A DNA stretch of 64,000 bases from Celerinatantimonas sp046054165 (lineage in GTDB: Bacteria > Pseudomonadota > Gammaproteobacteria > Enterobacterales > Celerinatantimonadaceae), in assembly GCF_046054165.1 (NCBI RefSeq), contig NZ_JBFNXK010000009.1, positions 93,068 to 157,067 of the forward strand, written 5' to 3'. The position numbers were made by a program, and so were the translations under genes. Shown here piece by piece: positions 16,492 through 26,453 of the stretch. Positions within the stretch are counted from its first letter, which is position 1; the number at the start of each line of letters is the position of its first letter. The notes below the pieces were generated by a model. The model saw only the letters and a program-made list of their open reading frames with translations, searched no databases and was not told the origin of the DNA.

Positions 16492-18480
16492 ATGTCTTTC
16501 ACATTAGTACAACGAATTATAGGTGGTTTTCTGTTGTTATTGATCGCACTACTGGTATCAGTAGGAGTCAATTACACCTCGGTAAGCCACATTAGCAACA
16601 ACTTTAAACAGATCTCGAGTGAAACATTGCCATTATCCCAAACGGCAAACTCGACCAAACTCACCTTGTTGCAACAAAATCAGAATGTACTCTCTGTCTT
16701 TAATACGACAACGGTCAATGAGATCAACCAATATGAACAGAATTACACCGATCTTGACCAAAAGATCAATCAACTCTTGTCCAACACGCCACAGCAGGTC
16801 ATTGCAAATAATGCCATTCTTTCTGGGAAAATCACTTCGATTCAGAATACTCGTAGCCAATACTCCAATACAGTCAAAAAACTGATAGAGCTGCATCGAA
16901 ACCGACTCATCAATGAAAAAAATATTAATGTTCAACTCAATAATATGGTTCGTCTGGAACGCCGATTAAATTATTATTTGGCCAAATATTACGGCCCTCG
17001 CTACTCGGATCCAGAATTTAAAAGTTTAATGAAAGGGTTGGATCTAGAAGCAAAACAGATCTTTGATGCATTCAACAATTACTTGGTTGATCATAATTTT
17101 AAAACACTACAACAAAATATCGTTGGGATGGATTCTATCCTGCCCAAACGGTTTGAAGAAATAAAACAATATGATACCAACAAGGGGAAACTTTTCAGTA
17201 TTATGCTGACGCCCCTTATCGCCCAAATCACCGCTCCAAATGGCTTATACCAGCTATATCAAACCCATAACCAAATTATCTCTGAAGAAAATCAACTGCT
17301 GAAGCAATCTAGTGATCAGGTAACTCAGTTATTGAGCGATGCGGATGCTTTCGTCAATGAAGCCAAGCAAATGGTCACAAATGCCCAACAGAATGCCAAT
17401 ACGAGTATCCAGCTCATCTTGCGCTCAATTGCGATCGTCAGTGCGATTTCCTTGGTTATTGCGATCCTTATTCCCCTTTGGATTGCTGGCCGGATCCGAC
17501 GTTCCATTAAAATTTTCCGCGAAGCTTTGGTGCAGATGTCTCAAGGAGATATGCGAGTCCATTTTGAACAATCTGGGAAGGATGAATTTAGTGAGTTAGG
17601 CAGTTACCTCAATGAACTGGTACAGAATTTACGCGAAACATTTATTGCTTTAAGCCAGAACACCCAGCATCTGAGTGATGCCGCTGAGAAAAATGCTAAT
17701 GTGAGCGAACGCACTACTCAGTCCATGGATCGACAACAGTCATTATTAGAAACAACCGCATCAGCGATGACTGAAATGGAAAGTTCTGTAGCCGAAGTGG
17801 CACAACGTGCTCAGGATACGATGATGGCAGCAGAACAAGCCAATAATCAGATGGATGATGTGAGCAACCTGATTAAGCAAGCGATTGAAAATATTAAAGA
17901 ACAGGCTAGCCATATCAATAAAGCATCAACCACTGCCTTGGAGCTAAATGAGTACGGACAAAAAATTGATAGCATCATCGAAACGATTCAGAATATTGCC
18001 GAACAAACCAATTTACTGGCATTAAACGCAGCGATTGAAGCAGCTCGAGCCGGTGAACAAGGTCGGGGATTTGCCGTGGTTGCCGATGAAGTTCGTTCGT
18101 TAGCCAGCCGAACTAAAAATTCAACTGAAGAAATCCAAAACATGATTGAAATCATGCAACGACTTATTCAGGCTGTTGTCGAGGTGATTAAAGTCAATGT
18201 GACCAAAAATGACACAAATATCAGTGTGGCAGAACAAGCAGGGGAACGTTTAAGCATGATGAGCGATTCCATCAGCCAAATTGTCGAAATGAACATCCAA
18301 ATCGCCAGTGCAACCGAGCAACAAAGCACTACCACTCAGGAGATCAGTGCCAGCGTTGTGAATATTAGCGACTCAGCCGAAGATACGGCCAAAGGCGCTC
18401 AGGATAACGCGGAAACAAGTCAGGCTTTGCAGGAACAAGCACGTAAACAACAGGACCTCGTTGCCAAATTTGAACTCTAA
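16492..18480 (+). CDS. Methyl-accepting chemotaxis protein
   Basis: A 662-residue transducer. TM1 is at about 8-28, a helical periplasmic domain of about 280 residues follows, TM2 is near 308-332, then HAMP (to about 385) and a cytoplasmic signalling coiled coil. The conserved hairpin tip is intact (IAEQTNLLALNAAIEAARAG then FAVVADEVRSLA). The C-terminus KFEL lacks a NWETF-type CheR tether. The long helical sensor domain has the size of helical bimodular domains, but I cannot assign it. Co-transcription with the binding protein suggests the receptor reads that protein in its loaded state. Confidence 0.93.
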   Translation: MSFTLVQRIIGGFLLLLIALLVSVGVNYTSVSHISNNFKQISSETLPLSQTANSTKLTLLQQNQNVLSVFNTTTVNEINQYEQNYTDLDQKINQLLSNTPQQVIANNAILSGKITSIQNTRSQYSNTVKKLIELHRNRLINEKNINVQLNNMVRLERRLNYYLAKYYGPRYSDPEFKSLMKGLDLEAKQIFDAFNNYLVDHNFKTLQQNIVGMDSILPKRFEEIKQYDTNKGKLFSIMLTPLIAQITAPNGLYQLYQTHNQIISEENQLLKQSSDQVTQLLSDADAFVNEAKQMVTNAQQNANTSIQLILRSIAIVSAISLVIAILIPLWIAGRIRRSIKIFREALVQMSQGDMRVHFEQSGKDEFSELGSYLNELVQNLRETFIALSQNTQHLSDAAEKNANVSERTTQSMDRQQSLLETTASAMTEMESSVAEVAQRAQDTMMAAEQANNQMDDVSNLIKQAIENIKEQASHINKASTTALELNEYGQKIDSIIETIQNIAEQTNLLALNAAIEAARAGEQGRGFAVVADEVRSLASRTKNSTEEIQNMIEIMQRLIQAVVEVIKVNVTKNDTNISVAEQAGERLSMMSDSISQIVEMNIQIASATEQQSTTTQEISASVVNISDSAEDTAKGAQDNAETSQALQEQARKQQDLVAKFEL

Positions 18481-18527
18481 GTCGTGATCTTGTACGGATT
18501 ACTTTTACAATATTCTAATTACTGAAA

Positions 18528-18561
18528 TGCCCTATCGCTGCATAACGCATCGCATAGGGCA
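18528..18561 (+). terminator. Hairpin after the MCP gene, possible weak terminator
   Basis: TGCCCTAT (18528-18535) and ATAGGGCA (18554-18561) form a stem about 50 bases after the MCP stop. The T-tract is poor, so termination is uncertain. The remaining bases to 18881 are AT-rich and should contain the fur promoter. Confidence 0.4.
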
Positions 18562-18881
18562 GCTTCTGTGATAAATTAGCGCCTAGGCGCTAGATTCATT
18601 CTCAGAAAACCAAATACAGCCACCTGTTTTTTGATCCTTTTAACAGCAACTTTATTATTGTTTTTTCATCATTTTTTGCTTATTGTAGATATATCTTAAG
18701 TGAGTTTTATACCCGTGAAAAAGAGCATGATGGTACCCATTTTTTCTCAATCACGGTTCTTAATATTAGCCCCTGAGTACAGGCCGCCAATAGAGACTCA
18801 GACTCTCTTTTTAACTCATATGAGAGATTGATTGCTCAATTCATTATTGCTTCAATAAAAAAGGAATTCCCAACCAACACG

Positions 18882-19307
18882 ATGAATAATCTAGCCCAAT
18901 TGATTAAAAAAGCCGGATTAAAAGTGACGGCCCCCCGATTACAAATTCTAAAATATTTTGAATCGTCACCGATCCACCATGTCAATGCCGAAGAGTTGTA
19001 TAGATATTTACAAGATAAAGGTGAAGCACTGGGATTGGCCACTGTTTACCGAGTTCTAAATCAGTTTGATGAAGCCGGATTGATTACCCGACATAATTTT
19101 GAAGGCGGAAGTGCCGTTTTTGAACGCAATCAACACAGTCACGACCATATAATTTGTCAACGTTGCGGAAAAATTATTGAGTTCGATGATCCCATCATCA
19201 ATGCTCGAGTAGAAGAAATTGCCTCCAGCTACCAATTGCGACTCACAGATAAAGAACTTTGTTTATATGGTCTTTGCCAAGAGCATGCGGATCCAAACCA
19301 GACCTGA
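18882..19307 (+). CDS. fur: Ferric uptake regulator Fur
   Basis: A 141-residue protein from ATG 18882. The start is chosen because MNNLAQLIKKAGLKVTAPR aligns with Fur N-termini; an upstream in-frame ATG (18828) would add an unlikely tail, though the ribosome site for 18882 is weak (AAGGAA about 15 bases away). The winged helix with LGLATVYRVLNQFDEAGLI, the RHNFEGG stretch, the HDHIICQRCGK zinc/metal region and IEFDD are all typical. It is a DNA-binding repressor using Fe2+. A C-terminal second cysteine pair as in E. coli is not present. It is not next to a flavodoxin gene, the E. coli arrangement. Confidence 0.88.
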   Translation: MNNLAQLIKKAGLKVTAPRLQILKYFESSPIHHVNAEELYRYLQDKGEALGLATVYRVLNQFDEAGLITRHNFEGGSAVFERNQHSHDHIICQRCGKIIEFDDPIINARVEEIASSYQLRLTDKELCLYGLCQEHADPNQT

Positions 19308-19327
19308 TACGGCTTCGTATCTTTTTT
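19306..19327 (+). terminator. Rho-independent terminator of fur
   Basis: GATACG-GCTT-CGTATC followed by six T, beginning at the last bases of the stop codon. Confidence 0.9.
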
Positions 19328-19375
19328 GTCATTTAATCAACGAATTATTCCAACATTAGCTAATGTCTCAACTAA

Positions 19376-19446
19376 TTGCCCAGGCAACTAGTTGCATTCG
19401 GCAACCAAAATCCGTATATTAGCCCTCAATATAGTTGCTTAGGCAA
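19376..19446. promoter_or_regulatory. MarR-type operator cluster
   Basis: Three related inverted repeats lie directly before marR: TTGCCCAGGCAA (19376-19387, perfect), GTTGCATTCGGCAAC (19391-19405) and TTGCTTAGGCAA (19435-19446). The last is 9 bases from the start codon. They share TTGC...GCAA arms, as expected for MarR/EmrR binding and autorepression. Binding is inferred. Confidence 0.6.
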
Positions 19447-19454
19447 ATATTGAC

Positions 19455-19943
19455 ATGGCATATTTTAATATCGAAACATTTAATAAACACGGACTCTGTC
19501 TAAATCTGGGGCATTTAATTCATCTAACCAATCAATACAAAGATAAAGCCCTTACCAAACACCTGATGCCATTGGATATCACTGCACAACAATTCAAGGT
19601 CATGTTGTTGCTGTATCGAGAGGAAGCCTATTCCTGCAAAGATCTCAGCCAGAGACTCAATATCGATGCCGGTGCCACCACGCGAATGATTGATCGTCTC
19701 GAAAAAAAACAACTACTCCTACGGATCAGAGATCAACATGACCGCCGTTGTATTCAACTGCAGTTGACCCAAGAAGGGACTCAATTATGTCAGCAATTTC
19801 CTCAGGTTATCGTAGATGGTTTAAATGAAATCACTCAAGGATTGAGCACGGAAGAAATTCAACTTTTAGAATCATTGCTCAAACGGTTACTCACAACCGG
19901 AGGTGTCATAGAAACACCCCCAACGGACACTAAGACGGAATAA
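19455..19943 (+). CDS. MarR family regulator of the emrAB-like operon
   Basis: A 162-residue winged-helix regulator. The recognition part is YSCKDLSQRLNIDAGATTRMIDRLEKK, followed by the wing RIRDQHDRRCIQLQLT. This is the EmrR/MprA branch of MarR proteins. It lies 23 bases ahead of the efflux adaptor gene in the same direction and behind three matching operator-like repeats, so it probably represses the operon and is released by a drug or phenolic ligand. Confidence 0.9.
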   Translation: MAYFNIETFNKHGLCLNLGHLIHLTNQYKDKALTKHLMPLDITAQQFKVMLLLYREEAYSCKDLSQRLNIDAGATTRMIDRLEKKQLLLRIRDQHDRRCIQLQLTQEGTQLCQQFPQVIVDGLNEITQGLSTEEIQLLESLLKRLLTTGGVIETPPTDTKTE

Positions 19944-19966
19944 GGTATTCAAGGGCATAATTAACT

Positions 19967-21169
19967 ATGGAAAACCAATCTCAAGAACCCCTATCGCATA
20001 GCCAGGCTATTCGTTCCCGAAAACGCAAAAAGATCATGCTATGCCTGATGATAACGCTCTTGCTCTTTTTAGGTTGTGGCTATGGCTATTATGAAATTTA
20101 TGGTCAATATTATGAATCCACAGATGATGCCTATGTTCAGGGAAATATATTAAATATTGCCCCAAAAATCAGTGGCACCGTCACTAAAATTTATGCTGAA
20201 GACGGAGATTATGTACAGCAAGGACAACCCTTAGTTGCCCTCGATCGTAATGATACTCAGATTGCTCTGGAACAGGCCAAAGCCAATTTAGCCAATGTGA
20301 TTCGTCAAACCCGGAGTTTGTATACCGATGTAGAAAATTATCAATCTCAGGTCAATATCCAACAGGTGGCCTATCAACAGGCTCAAGCCGATTATCAACG
20401 GCGGCAACAATTGGTTAAAAAAAATGCGATTTCTGTCGAGGAATTAAATCATTATAAAGATGCACTCACCTCTGCAAAAAATGCATTGATGGCAGCCAAA
20501 CAAGCACTTCAGAGTCGAGCCGCATTAACGGATGGCGTTGCGATTGCCGATCATCCAGCGATCAAACAAGCCATTGCACAACTGCAACAAGCCTTTTTGA
20601 ATAATGAATATACGATCGTGCCCGCTCCAGTGAGTGGTTATGTCTCCCAGCGTTCCGTTCAGTTGGGTGAACAAGTCACTCCCAGTCATAATTTAATGGC
20701 TTTAGTTCCGTTAAATCAGGTCTGGGTTGACGCTAACTTTAAAGAAAGCCAGATGAAAGATATGCGTATAGGACAACCGGTAGATATCACGGCCGATCTC
20801 TATGGCAGTAATATTCATTATCAAGGACACATTGCCAGTTTAGGAATTGGTACCGGAAGCGCATTTTCACTACTGCCGGCACAAAATGCAACCGGAAACT
20901 GGATCAAAATTGTACAACGGTTACCCGTCAGAATTGAATTGGATGCTCAAAATCTAGATCGTTATCCTTTGCGCATTGGACTATCGATGAATGTGACGGT
21001 CCATCTAGCCCATCAACAAGGGCCTCTACTGGATGAAACCATCAACCAAAAACCTCGGTTAGAGACCCGAACCTATGACCATCAACTCGCCCAAACTCGA
21101 CAGATAATTGCATCAATCTTCAAATTGAACGGTATTAAAGCCTCAAAAATGATGCTAACAGAGCGCTAA
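19967..21169 (+). CDS. emrA: EmrA-type membrane-fusion protein
   Basis: A 400-residue HlyD-family adaptor. One membrane segment lies at about 22-42. The biotinyl-lipoyl half (STDDAYVQGNILNIAPKISG) follows, then a coiled-coil hairpin with many Gln/Ala (about 95-200), the second lipoyl half (VPAPVSGYVSQRSVQLGEQV) and the beta-barrel with VWVDANFKESQM. It links the inner-membrane EmrB pump to an outer-membrane channel such as TolC. It ends one base before the emrB start codon. Confidence 0.92.
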   Translation: MENQSQEPLSHSQAIRSRKRKKIMLCLMITLLLFLGCGYGYYEIYGQYYESTDDAYVQGNILNIAPKISGTVTKIYAEDGDYVQQGQPLVALDRNDTQIALEQAKANLANVIRQTRSLYTDVENYQSQVNIQQVAYQQAQADYQRRQQLVKKNAISVEELNHYKDALTSAKNALMAAKQALQSRAALTDGVAIADHPAIKQAIAQLQQAFLNNEYTIVPAPVSGYVSQRSVQLGEQVTPSHNLMALVPLNQVWVDANFKESQMKDMRIGQPVDITADLYGSNIHYQGHIASLGIGTGSAFSLLPAQNATGNWIKIVQRLPVRIELDAQNLDRYPLRIGLSMNVTVHLAHQQGPLLDETINQKPRLETRTYDHQLAQTRQIIASIFKLNGIKASKMMLTER

Positions 21170-21170
21170 T

Positions 21171-22679
21171 ATGGAACAGAATTACCAATTCCGCCCTCAA
21201 AATCTGGCGTTAGCGGCCATAGGATTATGCCTAGCTACTTTCATGCAGGTTTTAGATACGACTATTGCTAACGTTGCTCTGCCTACCATCGCCGGAAATC
21301 TGGGGGTTTCCTCCGATCAAGGGAACTGGGTGATTACATCATTTGCGGTGTGTAATGCTATTGCCTTGCCGCTAACCGGCTGGGTTGCCCGTACCATCGG
21401 TGAAACTAAATTATTTTTAGGATCAGTCCTTTTATTTGTCATAAGCTCATTTCTATGTGGTATGGCTCAGTCCATGAGTGAGCTTATTTTTTTCCGAGCC
21501 TTACAGGGATTTTGCTCCGGGCCGCTATTTCCAATGGCTCAAACCTTAATGATGGCCATTTTCCCACGCCACAAACGCACGGCGGCTCTTGCTATTATTT
21601 CGATGGTGACCGTTGTAGCTCCTATCGTTGGGCCGATCACCGGAGGTTGGATCACCGACAATTACTCTTGGCGCTGGATTTTTTATATTAATATCCCCAT
21701 CGGGTTATTTGCTGCTTCAGTGACATGGGTACAGTTACGGCATCGTCTGGAAGATAAAATCCGCACTCCTATCGACTTCATTGGGCTGGCCTTTTTAGTC
21801 ATTGGCGTTGGAGCCCTACAGGTTATGTTGGATAAGGGAAATAATCTAGACTGGTTTGCTTCTAATTTCATTATGACTCTAGCCGGTATTGCCACGGTGA
21901 GTTTGATCGCCTTTGTCATATGGGAACTTACAGCAGTTCATCCTATTGTTAATTTGAAATTATTTACGGATCGTAACTTCACCGTAGGAACAATTGCCTT
22001 AATCTTTGGCTACTCTGCATTTTTTGCCATTAACCTCATCCTGCCACAATGGCTAGAAACCAATATGGGATATACTGCAATCTGGGCCGGATTAGCGGCA
22101 GCCCCTATGGGGATTATTCCACTATTGACCTCTTCCTTGGTTGGGAAATATGCCCCTAAATTTGACATGCGGTTACTCGTTACCCTTTCCTTCTTAGTGA
22201 TCAGCAGTTCCTGCTTTATCCGAGCCCATTTTAATTCAGAAACCAACTTTGCCATCATTGCCTTTGTGCAGGGATATATGGGCATTGGCGTTGTACTCTT
22301 TTTTATGCCACTGACGACCATTTTGCTTTCTAATTTGGACAATCATCAGTTAGCCGAAGGCGCCGGATTAGCTACCTTTTTACGAGTTCTAGGCAGTAGC
22401 TTCGCCTCCTCACTTTCAATATGGATCTGGGATCGTCGGGAAATATTCCACTATGCACAGCTCAATGAACATATTAGTCAACATAACCCGATAGCAACTC
22501 AATATTTAAGCCAGCTAGGTGGATTCACACAATCAGCCTTAGCACAGATTCAGCAGACCATGAGTAATCAGGCTCTAATGATGTCAACGATTGATTATTT
22601 CACCATGCTAGGCTGGCTCTTCGTGGCCTTGCTCGCCATTATCTGGTTTTCTAAACCACCTTTTATTCGAAGCCATTAA
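21171..22679 (+). CDS. emrB: EmrB-type DHA2 multidrug efflux transporter
   Basis: A 502-residue MFS protein with 14 predicted membrane segments. It has the DHA2 motif LDTTIANVALPTIAGNLG near residues 27-45, and RALQGFCSGPLFP and PIVGPITGGW, as in EmrB. It expels hydrophobic compounds by proton antiport, together with the EmrA-like adaptor encoded just upstream. Third gene of the marR-emrA-emrB operon. Confidence 0.93.
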   Translation: MEQNYQFRPQNLALAAIGLCLATFMQVLDTTIANVALPTIAGNLGVSSDQGNWVITSFAVCNAIALPLTGWVARTIGETKLFLGSVLLFVISSFLCGMAQSMSELIFFRALQGFCSGPLFPMAQTLMMAIFPRHKRTAALAIISMVTVVAPIVGPITGGWITDNYSWRWIFYINIPIGLFAASVTWVQLRHRLEDKIRTPIDFIGLAFLVIGVGALQVMLDKGNNLDWFASNFIMTLAGIATVSLIAFVIWELTAVHPIVNLKLFTDRNFTVGTIALIFGYSAFFAINLILPQWLETNMGYTAIWAGLAAAPMGIIPLLTSSLVGKYAPKFDMRLLVTLSFLVISSSCFIRAHFNSETNFAIIAFVQGYMGIGVVLFFMPLTTILLSNLDNHQLAEGAGLATFLRVLGSSFASSLSIWIWDRREIFHYAQLNEHISQHNPIATQYLSQLGGFTQSALAQIQQTMSNQALMMSTIDYFTMLGWLFVALLAIIWFSKPPFIRSH

Positions 22680-22770
22680 TGACGAAAGCCACACGATGAG
22701 ATTGCTTAAAATGGCAATCTCTGCCCACTTCCCTATGCATGAGTCATTTTTAAAATAGATATACCCAAAT

Positions 22771-22807
22771 AAAAAGGGACTGAGCGCTTTCACGGTCAGT
22801 CCCTTTT
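22771..22807. terminator. Bidirectional terminator between emrB and yjbH
   Basis: AAAAGGGACTGA and TCAGTCCCTTTT form a long stem with A and T flanks on both sides, which suits convergent genes ending at 22679 and 22910. Confidence 0.85.
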
Positions 22808-22909
22808 CTCTTCAACCAATACTTGTTCAGATATAAATATGGATTACTACCTTCCCGATATTGGCCCAATATTGGTTTAAGTAGCCTTTATTAAAAGTAC
22901 ATCATAAAG

Positions 22910-25009
22910 CTACTGCTTACGCGCCTGGATTTCATTATATCCACGCTGTTCAACGACATTATACAATTCATACTTACGAATCAGTTTCTGTCCACCATCA
23001 CGTGTCAACGGTGTCCATCCCAGCGTTCCTCGACCAACAGTCGAAGTAGTCGTAATCTGATCGAACGGGAATGAAATGAAGATCCCTTTAGTAAAGCTAC
23101 CTTCACCGTACTCTTCACTACTCACATTCGTCAATGTTGCATAGGCACCAATTCTGAAACCATTACTGAATTCACGGATCATGGTCAAGGTTGCACCTTT
23201 ATCTTTTGCCAGATAACGACCAATGTTTAGTTCAGCTGTGATATGTTCCCATGGAAGTTGATAATAAAGATTCAAATGCCCAGTGGTTGTTTTATAATCC
23301 CGGAAACCAAATCGTTCATCGAAATCACGCTGACGAACCGCATTCATATCCACGCCCACAGCCAATGGACTCCCCAATGGACGATAAAGTACTTCACCAC
23401 CAACACCACCATACATATACTCCAGATATCCACCATAGACTTGGGTATACCAATTATCGGCCGGGTGACCAAAATAGGTTGCCTGCAAGTCATTAACCCC
23501 AATATCCGATGTGGTCAAATATTCACGAATATAGGTTCTGACCCGAGGTAAATTACTGGGAGCATCATATTTGAATTTATCGTAGTTGTTGAGCATATTG
23601 ACCGATAACGATCCACTCAAGGCGAAGTTATCCGTAAGTTGTAGATTGGCACCACCTTTTAAGATCACCTGATACAGCCAGAAACCATCCGGTCCCCCCA
23701 TACTTTGGTTCAACCCCGGAGTCAGTGAAAAACTCAACGGGTCATACGGTTTATGCCATACTTTTTTACCTTCCGGAGGCAGTGCATTCGTTGTCGCAGT
23801 AAAAGTTGATACCTGATTGAAATCGTAATCGCCATCATGTGTTTTCTTGAATGCATCTCGTCCGATATGGGTTTCTGTTACTTCCATCCCATCTTCTTTC
23901 TCGATCATCCTAAACTGGCGAGTTTCAGAACCCGTCGAATTATAAGCAACCGCAGCACTCCGACGATCCGCATCTTTACGATCTCGATATTTCGTTTGAG
24001 TCCCGACCACAGTTAATGCGTGTGGACTCTGATAAATAGCTTCTGGTTTAAGCCCAGCATTATCAGCGAACTCTTTCGCGATTTTATCCCAATCCTGATT
24101 ATCTGAAGATGTAGCAACGGCTTTTAACGGTTTAGGAGCCGGATCATGCTTATACTTCACGACATCATTAACAATATTGGCATGTAATGTCACACCAAAG
24201 GCAAAGGTATTTCCACGTTCATAAGCGAGCTGCACATTCATAAAACGAGCGGGTTTTAAATTTAATGCAACATTCCAACGTGACGATTGGTCTTGATTAT
24301 TATCTCTAGGCTCATTCTGATAATCATTGCCATCAAACTCCAGTTTGACACTCAGCGGTTCCCAAGGGGTTTGATATTCAATCCCGCCAAAGACCGATGT
24401 TCGCTGTCCCCGGAAAAAGTCATCAAAATTGACTTTACCTGCACGAGTAACGTCACTACTCCCATTTGATCCCCTAGTACACATCTTACTAGAGGCCCGG
24501 CAAAATGGGTTGGATAAATCCCCTGCCGACCCCATATACCCCCAGCCGAATCCCATCGTAATATCAAAAGGCCCGACTCGCTTAGTCGCATTGATGAATT
24601 CCGAAGAAAATAGTCCTGTTCCCCCTAAATCCCGAAAACCCACGGCAATATCCGGCATATAATAACTTTCTTGCCAAATTCTAAATTTAGCATCGACCCC
24701 TTTATCTTTATAATGTTGATCACCGGAAAGGGACTCCGGACCATAAGCCCGGTTGGTAACATTTACATACCGAATGGTTGCATTCATCCAAGGAACGGGC
24801 TGCAAATTCACCGCCCCAAAAATATATGGATCAATACGGGTATAGTTGAAACTAACATCACCATCCGTAGCCATTCGCGCTGTTGGCATCTGGATTAATC
24901 CAATCCCCCCAAAATCATAGCGAGACGGTTCTACCTTATCTGACCAGGCTGCCCATCCTGACACTGGCAGCAAGCACACGCAGACACATAAATATTTTGA
25001 AAATTGCAT
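22910..25009 (-). CDS. yjbH: YjbH/GfcD-like outer-membrane polysaccharide protein
   Basis: About 700 residues, the usual YjbH length. A signal peptide ends near VSGWA, and the first domain has the family's FGGIGLIQMPTARM pattern. A long beta-rich part with repeated aromatic strands follows, then a C-terminal barrel including RPLGSPLAVGVDMN. ATG 25009 gives a clean signal peptide; an alternative start at 25054 would overlap yjbG. YjbH proteins are outer-membrane parts of group 4 capsule/exopolysaccharide export. Last gene of yjbEFGH. Confidence 0.9.
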   Translation of the reverse strand: MQFSKYLCVCVCLLPVSGWAAWSDKVEPSRYDFGGIGLIQMPTARMATDGDVSFNYTRIDPYIFGAVNLQPVPWMNATIRYVNVTNRAYGPESLSGDQHYKDKGVDAKFRIWQESYYMPDIAVGFRDLGGTGLFSSEFINATKRVGPFDITMGFGWGYMGSAGDLSNPFCRASSKMCTRGSNGSSDVTRAGKVNFDDFFRGQRTSVFGGIEYQTPWEPLSVKLEFDGNDYQNEPRDNNQDQSSRWNVALNLKPARFMNVQLAYERGNTFAFGVTLHANIVNDVVKYKHDPAPKPLKAVATSSDNQDWDKIAKEFADNAGLKPEAIYQSPHALTVVGTQTKYRDRKDADRRSAAVAYNSTGSETRQFRMIEKEDGMEVTETHIGRDAFKKTHDGDYDFNQVSTFTATTNALPPEGKKVWHKPYDPLSFSLTPGLNQSMGGPDGFWLYQVILKGGANLQLTDNFALSGSLSVNMLNNYDKFKYDAPSNLPRVRTYIREYLTTSDIGVNDLQATYFGHPADNWYTQVYGGYLEYMYGGVGGEVLYRPLGSPLAVGVDMNAVRQRDFDERFGFRDYKTTTGHLNLYYQLPWEHITAELNIGRYLAKDKGATLTMIREFSNGFRIGAYATLTNVSSEEYGEGSFTKGIFISFPFDQITTTSTVGRGTLGWTPLTRDGGQKLIRKYELYNVVEQRGYNEIQARKQ

Positions 25010-25028
25010 AAACGGTCCGTCGATAATA

Positions 25029-25766
25029 TTAATGAGGAAGTTCCTGAGCCGCATATAATCTCAACATCGATTGATTAAAGGCCTGATAATGATGAAATAA
25101 AGTATCTTTTAAAGGAACATAAATCACACTACCGGGAGCCAGATAGGCTTGTTCACGATTCCAGTAGCTTACACCAACCCGATAAAATGTCGTATCAGGG
25201 CTAACAACCCAAACATAACTGGGATCAAAACCCGGTAAACGATTAATTTTATTCATATACTGTGCAACAGTCTGTCCGGGGACAAAAGGCAATGAATCCG
25301 ATTCGGCGGCGCCTCCCACCGAAACAGTATTCGGCCTAAGCGGCGCAACAAATGTATCATCCTGCTGCAAAGGACGATTTTGATTCGGGATCAGATCCAC
25401 TAAATCCCAATCAAATCGCTCTAATACACGCCCTGTTGCAACAAATTTTAAGATCTGGTGATGCAACGATGTTCGAGTTTCCGTGTTAAATCCGCCATCA
25501 TCCAGTTGATAAAGTAATGCCCACCGCAAACGGTTTTGCCAACGCTGTTCATCACGACGCAGCAATGCAATGCCCAATCGATAAGCCTGAGGGCTTAACT
25601 GCCACTGATTAATCACAGTAGCTAAGCGGCTTTTCGATGGAACTTGATACGTTTGAGGGTGAACAAATTGGCCTTGAGTCATCACTTGCAAGGCCATATC
25701 GCCGGCAACCGCCCGACCAGCGATTAAGCCAATTAATAAAGCTATCCATCGGAGCTGATTTATCAT
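25029..25766 (-). CDS. yjbG: YjbG/GfcC-like periplasmic capsule protein
   Basis: A 245-residue protein starting MINQLRW at 25766, with a signal peptide ending about residue 21 (RAVAG). It has two beta-grasp-like regions, of which VPGQTVAQYMNKINRLPGFDPSYVWVVSPD and the PGSVIYVPL end are characteristic of the GfcC/YjbG family. Its ATG overlaps the yjbF stop (ATGA), which fixes the start. It acts in the periplasm in exopolysaccharide assembly. Confidence 0.9.
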   Translation of the reverse strand: MINQLRWIALLIGLIAGRAVAGDMALQVMTQGQFVHPQTYQVPSKSRLATVINQWQLSPQAYRLGIALLRRDEQRWQNRLRWALLYQLDDGGFNTETRTSLHHQILKFVATGRVLERFDWDLVDLIPNQNRPLQQDDTFVAPLRPNTVSVGGAAESDSLPFVPGQTVAQYMNKINRLPGFDPSYVWVVSPDTTFYRVGVSYWNREQAYLAPGSVIYVPLKDTLFHHYQAFNQSMLRLYAAQELPH

Positions 25767-26437
25767 TGTAAGTCTCGTTGGAATGGTTTTAACAGAGTCA
25801 AAGTAAAAGGAGGTAAGGTAGGGATCGGGCGTTGTACCGATTTCCAAACCAGCCCATGCTGATCGAGCCAATAGTGATTCACCGTATGATAATTCAATGC
25901 CGGAATCACGTAATCTTCATCCACCTGAATCAATTGTTTAGCATGATTAGCAATATTTTGCTGAACGGTGCCTTTAACAGTATAGTGAGTCTGGAAGGGT
26001 AGTCCGTACTGATATCCTGGCATCATGTCCACATAACCACTTGCCTTATAATTGGCTTTGGCTAATCCATCTAATCCATCCGCCAATGGGTCGTGACGAT
26101 CAAATGTAATATTACTAATATTGGCATCTTGTAAATGCTCTGTGCGAATAATACGCCCATAACGGGTCACTAAACTTTCTTTATTACTAGAAATCCAAAC
26201 TCGTTCAGGACCACTCACCTTGGCCAACACAACCATTGCCCGAGGTTCATCTCCCAACCGAATATAAGTGAGTGAATAGGGTATTTGCGCCAGTTGAGCA
26301 TCACTCATCGTCGCATCAGGGGCCTTAATTAACGCATCTTGAAACATTTGGTAAGCCATATGGCTGTCACTGGTACATCCTTCCAATAACAAAAATATAC
26401 TGGCCAATAATCCATAGTGAAGAATCGGTTTCATCAT
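25763..26437 (-). CDS. yjbF: YjbF/GfcB-like lipoprotein
   Basis: A 224-residue protein with a lipobox LEGC (C21) and Thr at +2, predicting outer-membrane anchoring. The YjbF/GfcB family signature is in the middle (IPYSLTYIRLGD, ERVWISSNKESLVTRYGRI). It is translationally coupled to yjbG by a four-base overlap. Function in polysaccharide secretion follows from the family. Confidence 0.9.
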   Translation of the reverse strand: MMKPILHYGLLASIFLLLEGCTSDSHMAYQMFQDALIKAPDATMSDAQLAQIPYSLTYIRLGDEPRAMVVLAKVSGPERVWISSNKESLVTRYGRIIRTEHLQDANISNITFDRHDPLADGLDGLAKANYKASGYVDMMPGYQYGLPFQTHYTVKGTVQQNIANHAKQLIQVDEDYVIPALNYHTVNHYWLDQHGLVWKSVQRPIPTLPPFTLTLLKPFQRDLQ

Positions 26438-26453
26438 AAAATTGCAACATAAG

